In this document: piece by piece, positions 1 to 7,315 of the stretch
How positions within the stretch are numbered: the stretch's first letter is position 1
How the letters are laid out: every line of letters begins with the position of its first letter
Assembly (NCBI GenBank): GCA_035512595.1
Contig: DATKDU010000187.1
Coordinates: 1-7,514 of the forward strand
From: DATKDU01 sp035512595
GTDB taxonomy: Bacteria > Planctomycetota > Planctomycetia > Pirellulales > Pirellulaceae
DNA length: 7,514 nucleotides
Direction: 5' to 3'
Translations under genes and position numbers: made by a program
Notes under the pieces: generated by a model
What the model saw: the letters and a program-made list of their open reading frames with translations, nothing else
The model's database searches: none
What the model was told of the DNA's origin: nothing

Positions 1-267
1 CACCTCTTCGCGGATGGTGCGCCCCAGCCACCAGCCCCAAACCATATAGTGGAACAGCGCCACCAGACCGCCAAGCCCGAAGACCAGCACGGCCGCCACC
101 GCCAGCGGGCCGCCAAATTGAAGCATCAGCAGAAATAGCCCCGCGAAAATCACCAGGCCCCCCATACCGGCCAGCACGATCGACGTGCATCCGCCAGATC
201 TTGGCGCGCCATCCGCAGCGCGCGCCGCGAACGAGTCGCGTTCGATAGAGGGCCGGCCGTTTTCCAC
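1..267 (-). CDS. Membrane protein of unknown function, 3' part beyond the left edge
   Basis: Read on the minus strand, this frame is open from a TGA at 312-310 to the window edge. The first 89 residues are visible if translation begins at the GTG at 267, the only standard start codon before the first hydrophobic stretch. Residues 1-29 are polar and probably cytoplasmic. Two hydrophobic segments follow, at about 30-50 (IVLAGMGGLVIFAGL) and 54-76, then an aromatic WGWWLGRTIREEV stretch. That suggests a small membrane protein with a helical hairpin. I do not recognise the family. No Shine-Dalgarno motif precedes the GTG, and an ATG at 165 inside the first helix is a less likely start. It lies 143 bp downstream of mqnD on the same strand, too far to claim translational coupling. 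Confidence 0.6.
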   Translation of the reverse strand, partial: MENGRPSIERDSFAARAADGAPRSGGCTSIVLAGMGGLVIFAGLFLLMLQFGGPLAVAAVLVFGLGGLVALFHYMVWGWWLGRTIREEV

Positions 268-410
268 AAGCGCGATGCGTGTTGCGAGGTGAGCGAAGCA
301 GCTCAGGCATCATACGCGGTCAGGCGCGATTGCAATAGTCGGCCGGTCGCTGGAGACATTCTTGTCTGGCGCGTCATCGGCGGACTTACGTTCCCCGCTC
401 GCTGCCGGCG

Positions 411-1319
<909 letters not shown>

Positions 1320-1324
1320 CAAGT

Positions 1325-1347
1325 TGGTGAGTGATGAGTGAGTGGTG
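1325..1347. repeat. Short heptad array next to the mqnD start
   Basis: This stretch reads as 7-base units TGGTGAG, TGATGAG and TGAGTGG, followed by TG. It forms the leader immediately upstream of the mqnD ATG at 1319, where no Shine-Dalgarno motif is visible. Its last nine bases (1339-1347, TGAGTGGTG) recur exactly at 1510-1518 on the far side of the MITE-like element. It reads as the left half of an array interrupted by that element. Confidence 0.55.
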
Positions 1348-1509
1348 AGAGCGTGTGAATCAATCGGCGGAAATGCAAAATGATCAATGCAAAGTGCAAA
1401 ATGCAAAAGTCAGCAAGTCAGTTTCCTCGACACATTTTGAGTTTTACATTTTGCATTGGTCATTTTGCATTGTTTGGAAGTCCCTGCTGCCGTTTGTTTC
1501 ACACGCTCT
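1348..1509. mobile_element. MITE-like 162-bp element with terminal inverted repeats and 9-bp direct repeats
   Basis: The ends are a perfect 12-bp inverted repeat, AGAGCGTGTGAA at 1348-1359 and its complement at 1498-1509. The symmetry extends imperfectly to 23 bp (1348-1370 against 1487-1509, 20 of 23 matching). The nine bases just outside each end are identical: TGAGTGGTG at 1339-1347 and 1510-1518. This is the classic layout of a transposed element with a target-site duplication. The interior has no coding capacity and contains a heptamer hairpin (1372-1471), so any movement would need a transposase supplied elsewhere. The element lies 29 bp upstream of mqnD, so it must carry or displace that gene's promoter. 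I do not recognise the terminal sequence as belonging to a named family. Confidence 0.6.
1372..1471. repeat. Heptamer hairpin core of the MITE-like element
   Basis: The left arm is five 7-base units from 1375: GCAAAAT, GATCAAT, GCAAAGT, GCAAAAT, GCAAAAG. The right arm, 1434-1468, is ATTTTGA, GTTTTAC, ATTTTGC, ATTGGTC, ATTTTGC. The units pair in order. The three outer pairs are complete if G-T wobbles are allowed, and the odd unit GATCAAT faces its partner ATTGGTC. The two inner pairs carry mismatches around a 24-base loop (1410-1433). The borders AAATGC and GCATTG match those of the palindrome inside mqnD, and ATTGGTC also occurs at that element's right edge (1047-1053). The two therefore look like AT-rich and GC-rich members of one repeat superfamily. 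Confidence 0.8.
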
Positions 1510-1541
1510 TGAGTGGTGCTCCTGACTCCTGGCCCCTGGCT
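1510..1541. repeat. Heptad array right of the MITE-like element
   Basis: This reads as units TGAGTGG, TGCTCCT, GACTCCT and GGCCCCT, then GGCT. The first nine bases duplicate 1339-1347. Deleting the element plus one copy of the direct repeat joins 1325-1347 to 1519-1541 as a continuous 7-base series, which fits insertion into a pre-existing heptad array. The rest of the gap to the next gene (1542-1666) shows only a weak hairpin. Confidence 0.5.
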
Positions 1542-1565
1542 TTCGACACGGCGGGGACGGCTCAG

Positions 1566-1586
1566 AATGCCACAATCGGCATTTTT
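1566..1586 (+). terminator. Weak hairpin with a short T run
   Basis: AATGCC (1566-1571) can pair with GGCATT (1578-1583) around the loop ACAATC, and three more T residues follow. The geometry is that of a small intrinsic terminator on the plus strand, but no plus-strand gene precedes it. On the minus strand it lies about 80 bp after the stop of the 1667-2800 gene, with A residues before the stem and almost no T tract after it. The stem is only 6 bp, so chance is possible. Confidence 0.25.
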
Positions 1587-1666
1587 CCGCAACCGCCCCG
1601 CCGCCGGCCTGGGTGGCCAAGAAATGAACCGCAACCGCGTTGCGCTGATAACCGAGCCGCGGTCAG

Positions 1667-2800
1667 TTAACGGAAATCCCGCGTCGCGTCTGGAAGGCAC
1701 ATGGCAACAAAGAGGATGATGACATAGGGCAACTCGGCAACTAGTGCCACCGCCCAAAAAATGCCGCCAACACGGGCGAGCATCCCGAAGCAGGCCATAA
1801 CGAATACCGACCCCAATCCGGCAAATACGAAGGTTGCCACCTTGGCGGACCTCTGGCGGCGAAACAGGCCGATCGATGCCCAAATCTGCGCGATACCGTA
1901 GACCAGGAAGCCAATCGCCACAAGGAAGGCAATAATCGACCCGATGATCCCGAATGCGGCAAGTCCACCTGCCATACCTTGGGCGTTCGCTTCGTCTAAA
2001 TTGGTTCCAATTGCTGCCGCCGTTCCGCCAGCCAAGATCAACATCAGGGCGACGAACAAAGTGGCGAGGAAGAGTACTACGTTACTCGCGCCCATCAAAA
2101 TGTGAAAAATCCCCGCCACAATCACCATCGGGTGCGGGCCGGTCCGCTGGGGATATGCGCCATAACTCCCGCCAAGCGTCGGCGCGCTGTACGGATTGGG
2201 CGAACTGCTTGATGACGGGGCGTAGGCCCCCAGCGACTGGTTGCTCGTATAACTCGGCAGCGTCGCTGTGGAGGACGGCGCACTTCCCAGCGGAGACAAA
2301 GCAGGAGTCCCCAGCGGCATGGAGCCGAGCGGATCGGAGAACGGTCCGGCGGAAGAGAGGGGGGTGAGCGGGCTGGTCGAGACCGCAGCGTTACTCAGCG
2401 GCGAGCTGGTAAGCGGCGCGGCGCTGGAATTGGAAAAACTGCCCGGCAACTTCGCGAGTTCCGGATAAAGGTCCGCCGCCCACTGCCACTGAGTCGAGCC
2501 TTCCTTGAGCAACTGGCACTCCACCGAAACCCGCCCTTCCGTGAACCATTGATCGAGCTCGTCGCGGACTACCGGGCCGTACTGACTGCCATCGGGTGTT
2601 TGCAAAAACCACTGCTCGGGCTTGTTCTTTTTGACGGCCCCCGCCACTGCCGAGCTTTTGCTGGCGGCCGTATTAACCGCACCGCCGGCCGGAACGCTGA
2701 CAATCGTCTGGCACTTGGGACACTTGGTTTTCTTACCGGCGGCCGTATCGGGCGCTTTGAGCTTGGCCTGGCAGCCGGTGCAGATGACTTGGATGGGCAT
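1667..2800 (-). CDS. Zinc-ribbon / GYF_2 domain membrane protein, copy B
   Basis: This 377-residue protein begins with a zinc ribbon with cysteines at C7, C10, C27 and C30 (CTGC and CPKC). A GYF_2-type domain (also called DUF4339) follows at about 63-118, with its usual landmarks: a WFL strand, DGSQYGP, LDQWFTEGRVS and QWQWAADLYPEL. Residues 120-222 are a flexible linker rich in Ser, Pro, Gly and Leu. The C-terminal part has four likely membrane helices, about 226-258, 279-305, 322-342 and 345-367. The N-terminal half is probably cytoplasmic because it carries a cysteine metal site. GYF-type domains usually bind proline-rich peptides, so a binding or scaffold role at the membrane is possible, but no function is assigned. 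It is a clear paralogue of the next gene on the same strand, with the same domain order and cysteine positions. The ATG at 2800 starts exactly at the zinc ribbon, as in the paralogue. Confidence 0.88.
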   Translation of the reverse strand: MPIQVICTGCQAKLKAPDTAAGKKTKCPKCQTIVSVPAGGAVNTAASKSSAVAGAVKKNKPEQWFLQTPDGSQYGPVVRDELDQWFTEGRVSVECQLLKEGSTQWQWAADLYPELAKLPGSFSNSSAAPLTSSPLSNAAVSTSPLTPLSSAGPFSDPLGSMPLGTPALSPLGSAPSSTATLPSYTSNQSLGAYAPSSSSSPNPYSAPTLGGSYGAYPQRTGPHPMVIVAGIFHILMGASNVVLFLATLFVALMLILAGGTAAAIGTNLDEANAQGMAGGLAAFGIIGSIIAFLVAIGFLVYGIAQIWASIGLFRRQRSAKVATFVFAGLGSVFVMACFGMLARVGGIFWAVALVAELPYVIILFVAMCLPDATRDFR

Positions 2801-2869
2801 GAACGTGATCTCAAAAGCGCGTGGGTTGCTCGCTGGCGTGAAGTTACAGGATAATCAGTTTCACGGATC

Positions 2870-2947
2870 GTAGCTGAATTCGCCAGAATTCAGTCAGTCG
2901 AAGGACGGATAAATCCAGCGTGCCGGAAGTCTGGCGACTTCCGCTAC
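2870..2947. repeat. Twin-hairpin inverted element between the two GYF_2 genes
   Basis: Two 24-base arms face each other, 2870-2893 and 2924-2947, across a 30-base spacer. Each arm starts at the outer edge with GTAGC and folds into its own hairpin: stem CTGAATT / AATTCAG with loop CGCCAG on the left, and stem CGGAAGT / ACTTCCG with loop CTGGCG on the right. The loops are reverse complements of each other. Aligned in the same orientation, the arms agree at 20 of 24 positions, and the four differences form two stem base pairs, each changed from T-A to G-C. The outer right end coincides with the last base of the stop codon of the gene ending at 2947, and its TAG supplies a second stop. It could act as a transcript-end structure or be a dispersed repeat. 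Confidence 0.8.
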
Positions 2948-3975
2948 TAATCAAAATCGTCAACGACCCACGGAATGCTGACGGCGATGCTCGCCAGGAC
3001 GCCGTACACCAGCCCGCCAATCGCGAAAACTAACAGGGGCGGATACGCCAGCCAAACCGGAATGAAAATAATAATGATCGAGACGGTCATGCTGATCGCC
3101 GCCTGCATATAGGTCGCCATGATCGTCCATGCCTGGTAGTTCAGCAGCCCGACTGCCGTTTGCAGGATGAACGCCCCGTACCCCGCCAGCGCCAGCGGCA
3201 GCATCGGCGCCCAGAAGCTCCAGTCTCCCTCCATGAGCGCTTTGGGCCCCGTCGAGTTGTAGACGGCCACGATGAACGACAGCAGGCCGAAGATCACGGC
3301 ATACGTGCCGAAGATGAAGTTCAGCACGGCGGTCGCCACGACGAGCGGGTGTTGGCCGCCGCGGCGGTGCTCGATCTTGTCCAGCGTGTCTAAATACAGC
3401 GAGCTGCCGGTCAAGTTCGGATCGACCGAGTCGCTCAGGCGGCGCGTCATCCGCGGCACTTCGGCCGCCGGAGCTCCCCCGATGGACCCCGCGCCCATCG
3501 TGGGCATTGGAGCCGGCGCACCGGGCTGCCCGTACATCCCCGGCGGCGCCACCGGCCCGGCGACGACCGGCGGCAAGAGATCGGAGATGTCGTACCGATT
3601 GACCGGCACTCCTTGGGCGATCTCCCCTTGTCCCATGTCGAGCTCGGGGAACAGATCGTTGGCCCAGTGCCACTGCTCATCGCCGACGTGCAGGATCTGG
3701 CAATCGGCCGAGACCCGACCTTCGGCGAACCACTGGTCGAGCGTCTGCTTGTTGACCGGCCCGTAGTCGCTGCCGTCTTCCGCTTTAAAGAACCACAAGT
3801 CGGCGGGGGCGGGTCGCTTGGGTTCGGCCGGTTTGGGCTTGGGGACCGCCTCCGCGTGTGCGGCAGAGATCGTGATCGGCGCCCGGCAGTTGGGGCAATT
3901 GATCTTCAGCCCGGCCTCGGTGTACGGCAAGACCAGCGACTGGAAGCAATTCGGGCAAAGGATCTGTAGCGGCAT
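2947..3975 (-). CDS. Zinc-ribbon / GYF_2 domain membrane protein, copy A
   Basis: This 342-residue protein has the same plan as its downstream neighbour. It has a zinc ribbon with C7, C10, C27 and C30 (two CPNC knuckles), a charged Pro/Lys linker, then a GYF_2 domain at about 58-112 with DLWFFKAEDG, DYGPV, LDQWFAEGRVS and QWHWANDLFPEL. A linker rich in Pro, Gly, Ala and Met follows (about 135-175), and then four probable membrane helices at about 209-238, 254-277, 283-308 and 311-336. It ends in a short acidic tail, VVDDFD. The ATG at 3975 is chosen because the zinc ribbon begins there and a GAGG motif lies at a suitable distance. A 59-codon upstream extension is arginine-rich and lacks domain character. 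The linker and membrane region differ from the paralogue much more than the zinc ribbon and GYF_2 domain do. Function is unknown; a membrane-anchored binding protein is the most that can be said. Confidence 0.88.
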   Translation of the reverse strand: MPLQILCPNCFQSLVLPYTEAGLKINCPNCRAPITISAAHAEAVPKPKPAEPKRPAPADLWFFKAEDGSDYGPVNKQTLDQWFAEGRVSADCQILHVGDEQWHWANDLFPELDMGQGEIAQGVPVNRYDISDLLPPVVAGPVAPPGMYGQPGAPAPMPTMGAGSIGGAPAAEVPRMTRRLSDSVDPNLTGSSLYLDTLDKIEHRRGGQHPLVVATAVLNFIFGTYAVIFGLLSFIVAVYNSTGPKALMEGDWSFWAPMLPLALAGYGAFILQTAVGLLNYQAWTIMATYMQAAISMTVSIIIIFIPVWLAYPPLLVFAIGGLVYGVLASIAVSIPWVVDDFD

Positions 3976-3981
3976 GCGGGG

Positions 3982-3988
3982 CCCCCTC
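3982..3988 (-). promoter_or_regulatory. Possible ribosome binding site for GYF_2 copy A
   Basis: On the minus strand GAGGGGG precedes the ATG at 3975, with the GAGG core about 9 bases from the start. It supports the short form of the protein over the 59-codon extension. Most other starts in this window lack such a motif, and a G-run in GC-rich DNA may arise by chance. Confidence 0.35.
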
Positions 3989-4142
3989 GCCAATCCGCGT
4001 CTCGTTCGCCGCCGGAGACCGGCCGCCGTTTTAGAGCAGTCAGATTCCAGTGGCCTGGTTAATGCCGTCTTCCGCCCGTTCCGCTCGATCAACCTGGTTC
4101 CGCCAATGCCGCCTCGTTCTGCTATCGTAATGACGTATCGGC

Positions 4143-5810
4143 TCAGCTCCAAGTTTTCCCGTCTTTATTCGTCCCGCACAGGAAAACCTTGAGCCCCAGA
4201 GCCTGGGCAAATGCCCCTTTTGCCAGCATGGCCCGGTCGGCCTCCGCGGGGCTATGGGCATAAGCCACCTGAATGTGGTTGCTCTTGTGCCGGGCCATCA
4301 TTTGGTCGCGGGAAACGCCGTAGGTGACCGCGTGCATGATCGGCCACTGGGGGGTCGTGGCCTGCCAGCGGCGGTTGGTTTCCTCCGCAGGAAGCGCGGC
4401 GACGCCGGCCCGGCCGAGGTCCATGCACAGCCGCTGCTTTTCGATGTAAATCCGCGACCAGACGATCTCGCCGGGCTTGGAAATCCCTTTGAGGGTTCCG
4501 CCGCCATTGGGGAAATACATGGCGGGCTGTCGCTCGCTCGACGCCCCTTGCCAGCCGCCGATGAAATGGGCTGGGGGAGCGGAGCCGCTGATGAGAAACA
4601 CCCACACGTAATCATCGACGGTCCCCGATGCGTCCCAATCTCCCCACCGCAGGTCGTGGAGCGTGTTTTCCACGGGCTGCCCCATCGCCCGGTGGAGGCG
4701 GAACGTCATCAGGCCGTCGAGGCCGGCACATTCATCCACTTCGTTGAAGTGCGGCAGCGGCTGGCCGTCGTACAGGATCCGCTGGCCGTCGCGGCTGGTG
4801 ACCGGCGGCCGCTCCGTGTTGTTGAGCGTCCCTTCGACCAGGTCGCTGGCCGGCATCAGGTCCTTGAGCCCCTGCTGGTACTGAATGCCGATGCAATCGC
4901 AGCCAAAGTCGTCGGCTAGTCTCAGCGCGGCGACATACATCTGGCACTGCTTGTGGATCTGCGTGTCGGTGAGATGCTCGTCGTGATTCGGGCCGGTGTG
5001 GAATTGCATCCCGCGGTCTTCCATCCACGTTCGTACCGCCCGGGCTTCCTCGTCGGGCACTTGTGTGGATTCGTAATAGAGCGCCGACTGGCTGAGCCGC
5101 TCCTTGAAGACGCCGCAGGCGTGCAGAAGATCGTCGGGGATGATCGCGTTGAACATCCCCATGCACCCTTCGTCGAAAACGCCCATGATCGCCTTCTCGC
5201 GCAAAAGCTGCTCGGCGAGCGATTCCCCCAGCTTTCGTTCCTGGCCGGGGATTTTGACTTTCTTCAGCGGCACGACATGGTCGGTGTCGTGCTTCAGCTT
5301 CCCTTTCTTGAGCCAGCGGGCGAGCTGCCTTTGAAAGTCCGGTGCTGAGAAGTCTTCGCTCCACAGCGTGGAGTATTTCACGCCGGCCTTGGTCAACGAG
5401 CCGTTAAGGTTCAGCATGCCGACGAGGCCGGGCCAGGTGCCGGACCAGTTGGCCAGCGTGAGGATCGGTCCGCGATGCGTGACCAGGCCGTGCAGCACAT
5501 GGTGGGAATATTGCCACACCGCTTCGGCGACGATCAGCGGCGCGTCGCGATCGATGCCCGCGAAGACCCGCATTCCTTCCCGCTGCGAGCCGAGGAAGCC
5601 GTGCTTCTGATCCGGCTTGTAAGGATGGGCGCGGTGCAGGACGTAACCGCAGTCGGTAATCGCCTGGTCGAGTGCTGCCTCCATCTCGGCCTGGGCAGGC
5701 CAGCACTTTTGATTGGCCGAGAGTCGTAAATCGCCGCTGGCGATCAGCAGGACTTCTTTCCTGGCGGCTGTGGGAGCTTTGGCGATGGTTGGCAGTCGAT
5801 AGTCGGACAT
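4143..5810 (-). CDS. L-fucose isomerase-like protein
   Basis: This 555-residue protein is close in length to bacterial L-fucose isomerase (about 590), which interconverts aldose and ketose sugars with a divalent metal. The N-terminal part (about 15-150) looks like a Rossmann-type domain, with EVLLIASGDLRL near the start and ILTLANWSGTWPGLVGMLN at 116-134. A central FDEGCMGMFNAI segment (212-223) carries the acidic E214. NEVDECAGLDGLM (356-368) supplies further acidic residues. The C-terminal NHIQVAYAHSPAEAD (511-525) resembles the FucI segment NHGAISYGH from memory, which would make H512 the metal-ligand histidine. I cannot prove that the substrate is fucose; it may be another sugar or a divergent family member. 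The ATG at 5810 is preferred. The 58-codon upstream extension translates the palindrome at 5831-5930. No sugar kinase, aldolase or transporter is adjacent. The gene is divergent from kbl. Confidence 0.7.
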   Translation of the reverse strand: MSDYRLPTIAKAPTAARKEVLLIASGDLRLSANQKCWPAQAEMEAALDQAITDCGYVLHRAHPYKPDQKHGFLGSQREGMRVFAGIDRDAPLIVAEAVWQYSHHVLHGLVTHRGPILTLANWSGTWPGLVGMLNLNGSLTKAGVKYSTLWSEDFSAPDFQRQLARWLKKGKLKHDTDHVVPLKKVKIPGQERKLGESLAEQLLREKAIMGVFDEGCMGMFNAIIPDDLLHACGVFKERLSQSALYYESTQVPDEEARAVRTWMEDRGMQFHTGPNHDEHLTDTQIHKQCQMYVAALRLADDFGCDCIGIQYQQGLKDLMPASDLVEGTLNNTERPPVTSRDGQRILYDGQPLPHFNEVDECAGLDGLMTFRLHRAMGQPVENTLHDLRWGDWDASGTVDDYVWVFLISGSAPPAHFIGGWQGASSERQPAMYFPNGGGTLKGISKPGEIVWSRIYIEKQRLCMDLGRAGVAALPAEETNRRWQATTPQWPIMHAVTYGVSRDQMMARHKSNHIQVAYAHSPAEADRAMLAKGAFAQALGLKVFLCGTNKDGKTWS

Positions 5811-5830
5811 GGTGGAACTCAAGTTGAAAA

Positions 5831-5930
5831 GTAGAGTGGGACCAGCTCGCTTTGCGAGCGCCGGCCCACCGGAATGGATGACGTGTCGTGGTGGGCCGGC
5901 AGCCTCCGAGGCGGCTTGGTCCCACCCTAC
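5831..5930. repeat. Nested 100-bp palindrome between divergent genes
   Basis: The outer arms pair over 14 bp (5831-5844 with 5917-5930) with one A opposite C. The inner arms pair perfectly over 11 bp (GCCGGCCCACC at 5860-5870 with 5890-5900), around a 19-base central loop. Between outer and inner pairing each arm folds on itself: GCTCGC / GCGAGC with loop TTT on the left (5845-5859), and a GCCTC / GAGGC or alternative AGCC / GGCT hairpin on the right (5901-5916). The result is a branched, cruciform-like structure. It fills more than half of the 191-bp space between the two divergent start codons, leaving about 20 bp before the FucI-like start and 71 bp before kbl. Confidence 0.8.
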
Positions 5931-6001
5931 GAATGCCGCGGCAAGGGTTAAGATGACGGTCGCGACAGGCCTATCTTCTAACACACGATTCGATTGCCGT
6001 C

Positions 6002-7177
6002 ATGCCAAACGCCAACTTCGACGCCCGCGCCAAGGACCTGCTCAAGTCGCTGGTCGATACGCGGCAGTTCAAGAATTTTTATCATCTCACCGGCAAGCTC
6101 GGCCCGACGGTGACTATCGAGGGGGTCGGCGAGGTCATCGTCCTCTGCTCGAACAACTACCTCGGCCTGGCCGATCACCCCGAGGTGATGGCCGCCGGCA
6201 AGGAAGGGATCGACCACTTCGGGGCCGGCACCGCCTCGGTCCGTTTCATCTGCGGCACCCTTGTCTGCCATCGCGACCTCGAAAAGACCATCGCCCGCTT
6301 CGTCGGCGCGCCAGCGGCGCTCTCGTACGTGAGCTGCTGGAATGCCAACGAAGCTCTCTTTCCCACGCTCGCCGGCCCAGACGACGTCATCCTCTCCGAC
6401 GAGCTCAACCACGCCAGCATCATCGACAGCATTCGCCTGGTCCCCAAGTCGATCGACCGCGCCGTCTACAAGCACAGCGACCTGGACGACCTGGAAGCGA
6501 AGCTCAAGCAGCATTCGGGCAAAGCGACTCGCTGGGTCGTCACCGACGGCGTCTTCAGCATGGAAGGGGACGTCTGTCTGTTGCCGCAGCTTGTGGGCCT
6601 CTGCCGCCGGTACGAGGCGCTGCTGGTCGTCGATGACTCCCACGGCATCGGCGTCCTCGGCAAGACCGGCCGCGGAACTCCCGAGCACTATGGCCTCTTC
6701 GGCCAGATCGACATGCTCACTGGCACGCTCGGCAAAGCGCTCGGCGGGGCTGCCGGCGGCTACGTCGCCGCCTCGGAGCACGCGATCGAAATCCTCAAAC
6801 AGCGCAGCCGCCCGAGCCTGTTTTCCAATGCCGTGCCCGCAACGGTGGCCTTCAGTGCCAAGAAGGCGATCGAAATCGTCGATCGCGAGCCGGAGCGCGT
6901 ATCGAAACTGCACGCCAACGTCCACACGATGCGCGCCGGCCTGACGCATCACGGCTTCGACCTGCACGACTCCCCTACAGCCATCATCCCGATCATGATC
7001 GGCGACGAGGCGGAAGCGATCGCCAAGAGCGAGCGGCTCCTTCAGCTCGGCGTGATGGTCATCGGCTTCGGCTACCCGGTCGTCCCCAAAGGCCAAGCCC
7101 GCCTCCGCGTGCAAGTCTCCGCGGCACTCGAGCCCTCGCACATTCAACAAGCGCTCGACGCGTTCGCCCGTCTCTAA
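6002..7177 (+). CDS. kbl: Glycine C-acetyltransferase (2-amino-3-ketobutyrate CoA ligase)
   Basis: Kbl is a cytoplasmic PLP enzyme that joins or splits 2-amino-3-ketobutyrate with CoA to give glycine and acetyl-CoA, the second step of threonine breakdown. The 391-residue length is typical. Visible family features are CSNNYLGL (49-56), FGAGTASVRFICGT (73-86), LNHASI with H137, which stacks on PLP, VVDDSHGIG (209-217) with D211 and H214, and the PLP lysine K245 in GTLGKALGGAAGGY. R369 in ARLRVQ is the likely substrate-carboxylate site. The ASVRFICGT signature favours Kbl over the related BioF and serine palmitoyltransferase. The ATG at 6002 lacks a Shine-Dalgarno motif. A weak promoter-like pair, TTAAGA (5948) and TATCTT 18 bases later, lies upstream but is not convincing. 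The usual partner, threonine dehydrogenase, is not adjacent. No good terminator follows. Confidence 0.9.
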   Translation: MPNANFDARAKDLLKSLVDTRQFKNFYHLTGKLGPTVTIEGVGEVIVLCSNNYLGLADHPEVMAAGKEGIDHFGAGTASVRFICGTLVCHRDLEKTIARFVGAPAALSYVSCWNANEALFPTLAGPDDVILSDELNHASIIDSIRLVPKSIDRAVYKHSDLDDLEAKLKQHSGKATRWVVTDGVFSMEGDVCLLPQLVGLCRRYEALLVVDDSHGIGVLGKTGRGTPEHYGLFGQIDMLTGTLGKALGGAAGGYVAASEHAIEILKQRSRPSLFSNAVPATVAFSAKKAIEIVDREPERVSKLHANVHTMRAGLTHHGFDLHDSPTAIIPIMIGDEAEAIAKSERLLQLGVMVIGFGYPVVPKGQARLRVQVSAALEPSHIQQALDAFARL

Positions 7178-7315
7178 ACGGCGCAAAACGTACAGTCGGC
7201 ACATTCCGACGGCGATTCGGCCCGTGACCTAGACTTGTGCGCCCCCCGACCATTCGTCACTGGCCCGCCTCCCGCGTACATCGCCCTTCGCATGGAGACC
7301 GACCCATGGAACTGA

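Noticed and set aside
268..410. Gap between mqnD and the left-edge gene examined for a gene or repeat
   Set aside because: Only an 8-base palindrome ATTGCAAT was seen. The open frames here are short and lack coding character.
1320..1406. A 29-residue N-terminal extension of MqnD from an ATG at 1406
   Set aside because: It translates the heptamer hairpin, the terminal inverted repeat and the heptad leader. MqnD similarity begins right after the ATG at 1319.
1634..1663. ACCGCG / CGCGGT hairpin just after the stop of GYF_2 copy B
   Set aside because: A 6-bp stem with an 18-base loop and no T tract is too weak to call a terminator.
4026..4042. GTTTTAGAGC, which resembles the start of some type II CRISPR repeats
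   Set aside because: It occurs once, with no spaced copies, no complementary anti-repeat and no cas genes.
3976..4142. Partial direct repeats CCTGGTT and AATGCCG in the gap before GYF_2 copy A
   Set aside because: They are seven bases each with unequal spacing, which is not beyond chance. No convincing promoter or palindrome was found here.
3976..4152. A 59-codon upstream extension of GYF_2 copy A
   Set aside because: It is arginine-rich, has no domain character, and the paralogue starts directly at the zinc ribbon. A GAGG motif supports the ATG at 3975.
5811..5984. A 58-residue extension of the FucI-like protein that looks partly like a signal peptide
   Set aside because: Most of it is the translated palindrome at 5831-5930. 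The enzyme family is cytoplasmic and the ATG at 5810 fits better.
7195..7210. GTCGG / CCGAC hairpin after kbl as a terminator
   Set aside because: The stem is only 5 bp and no T run follows.
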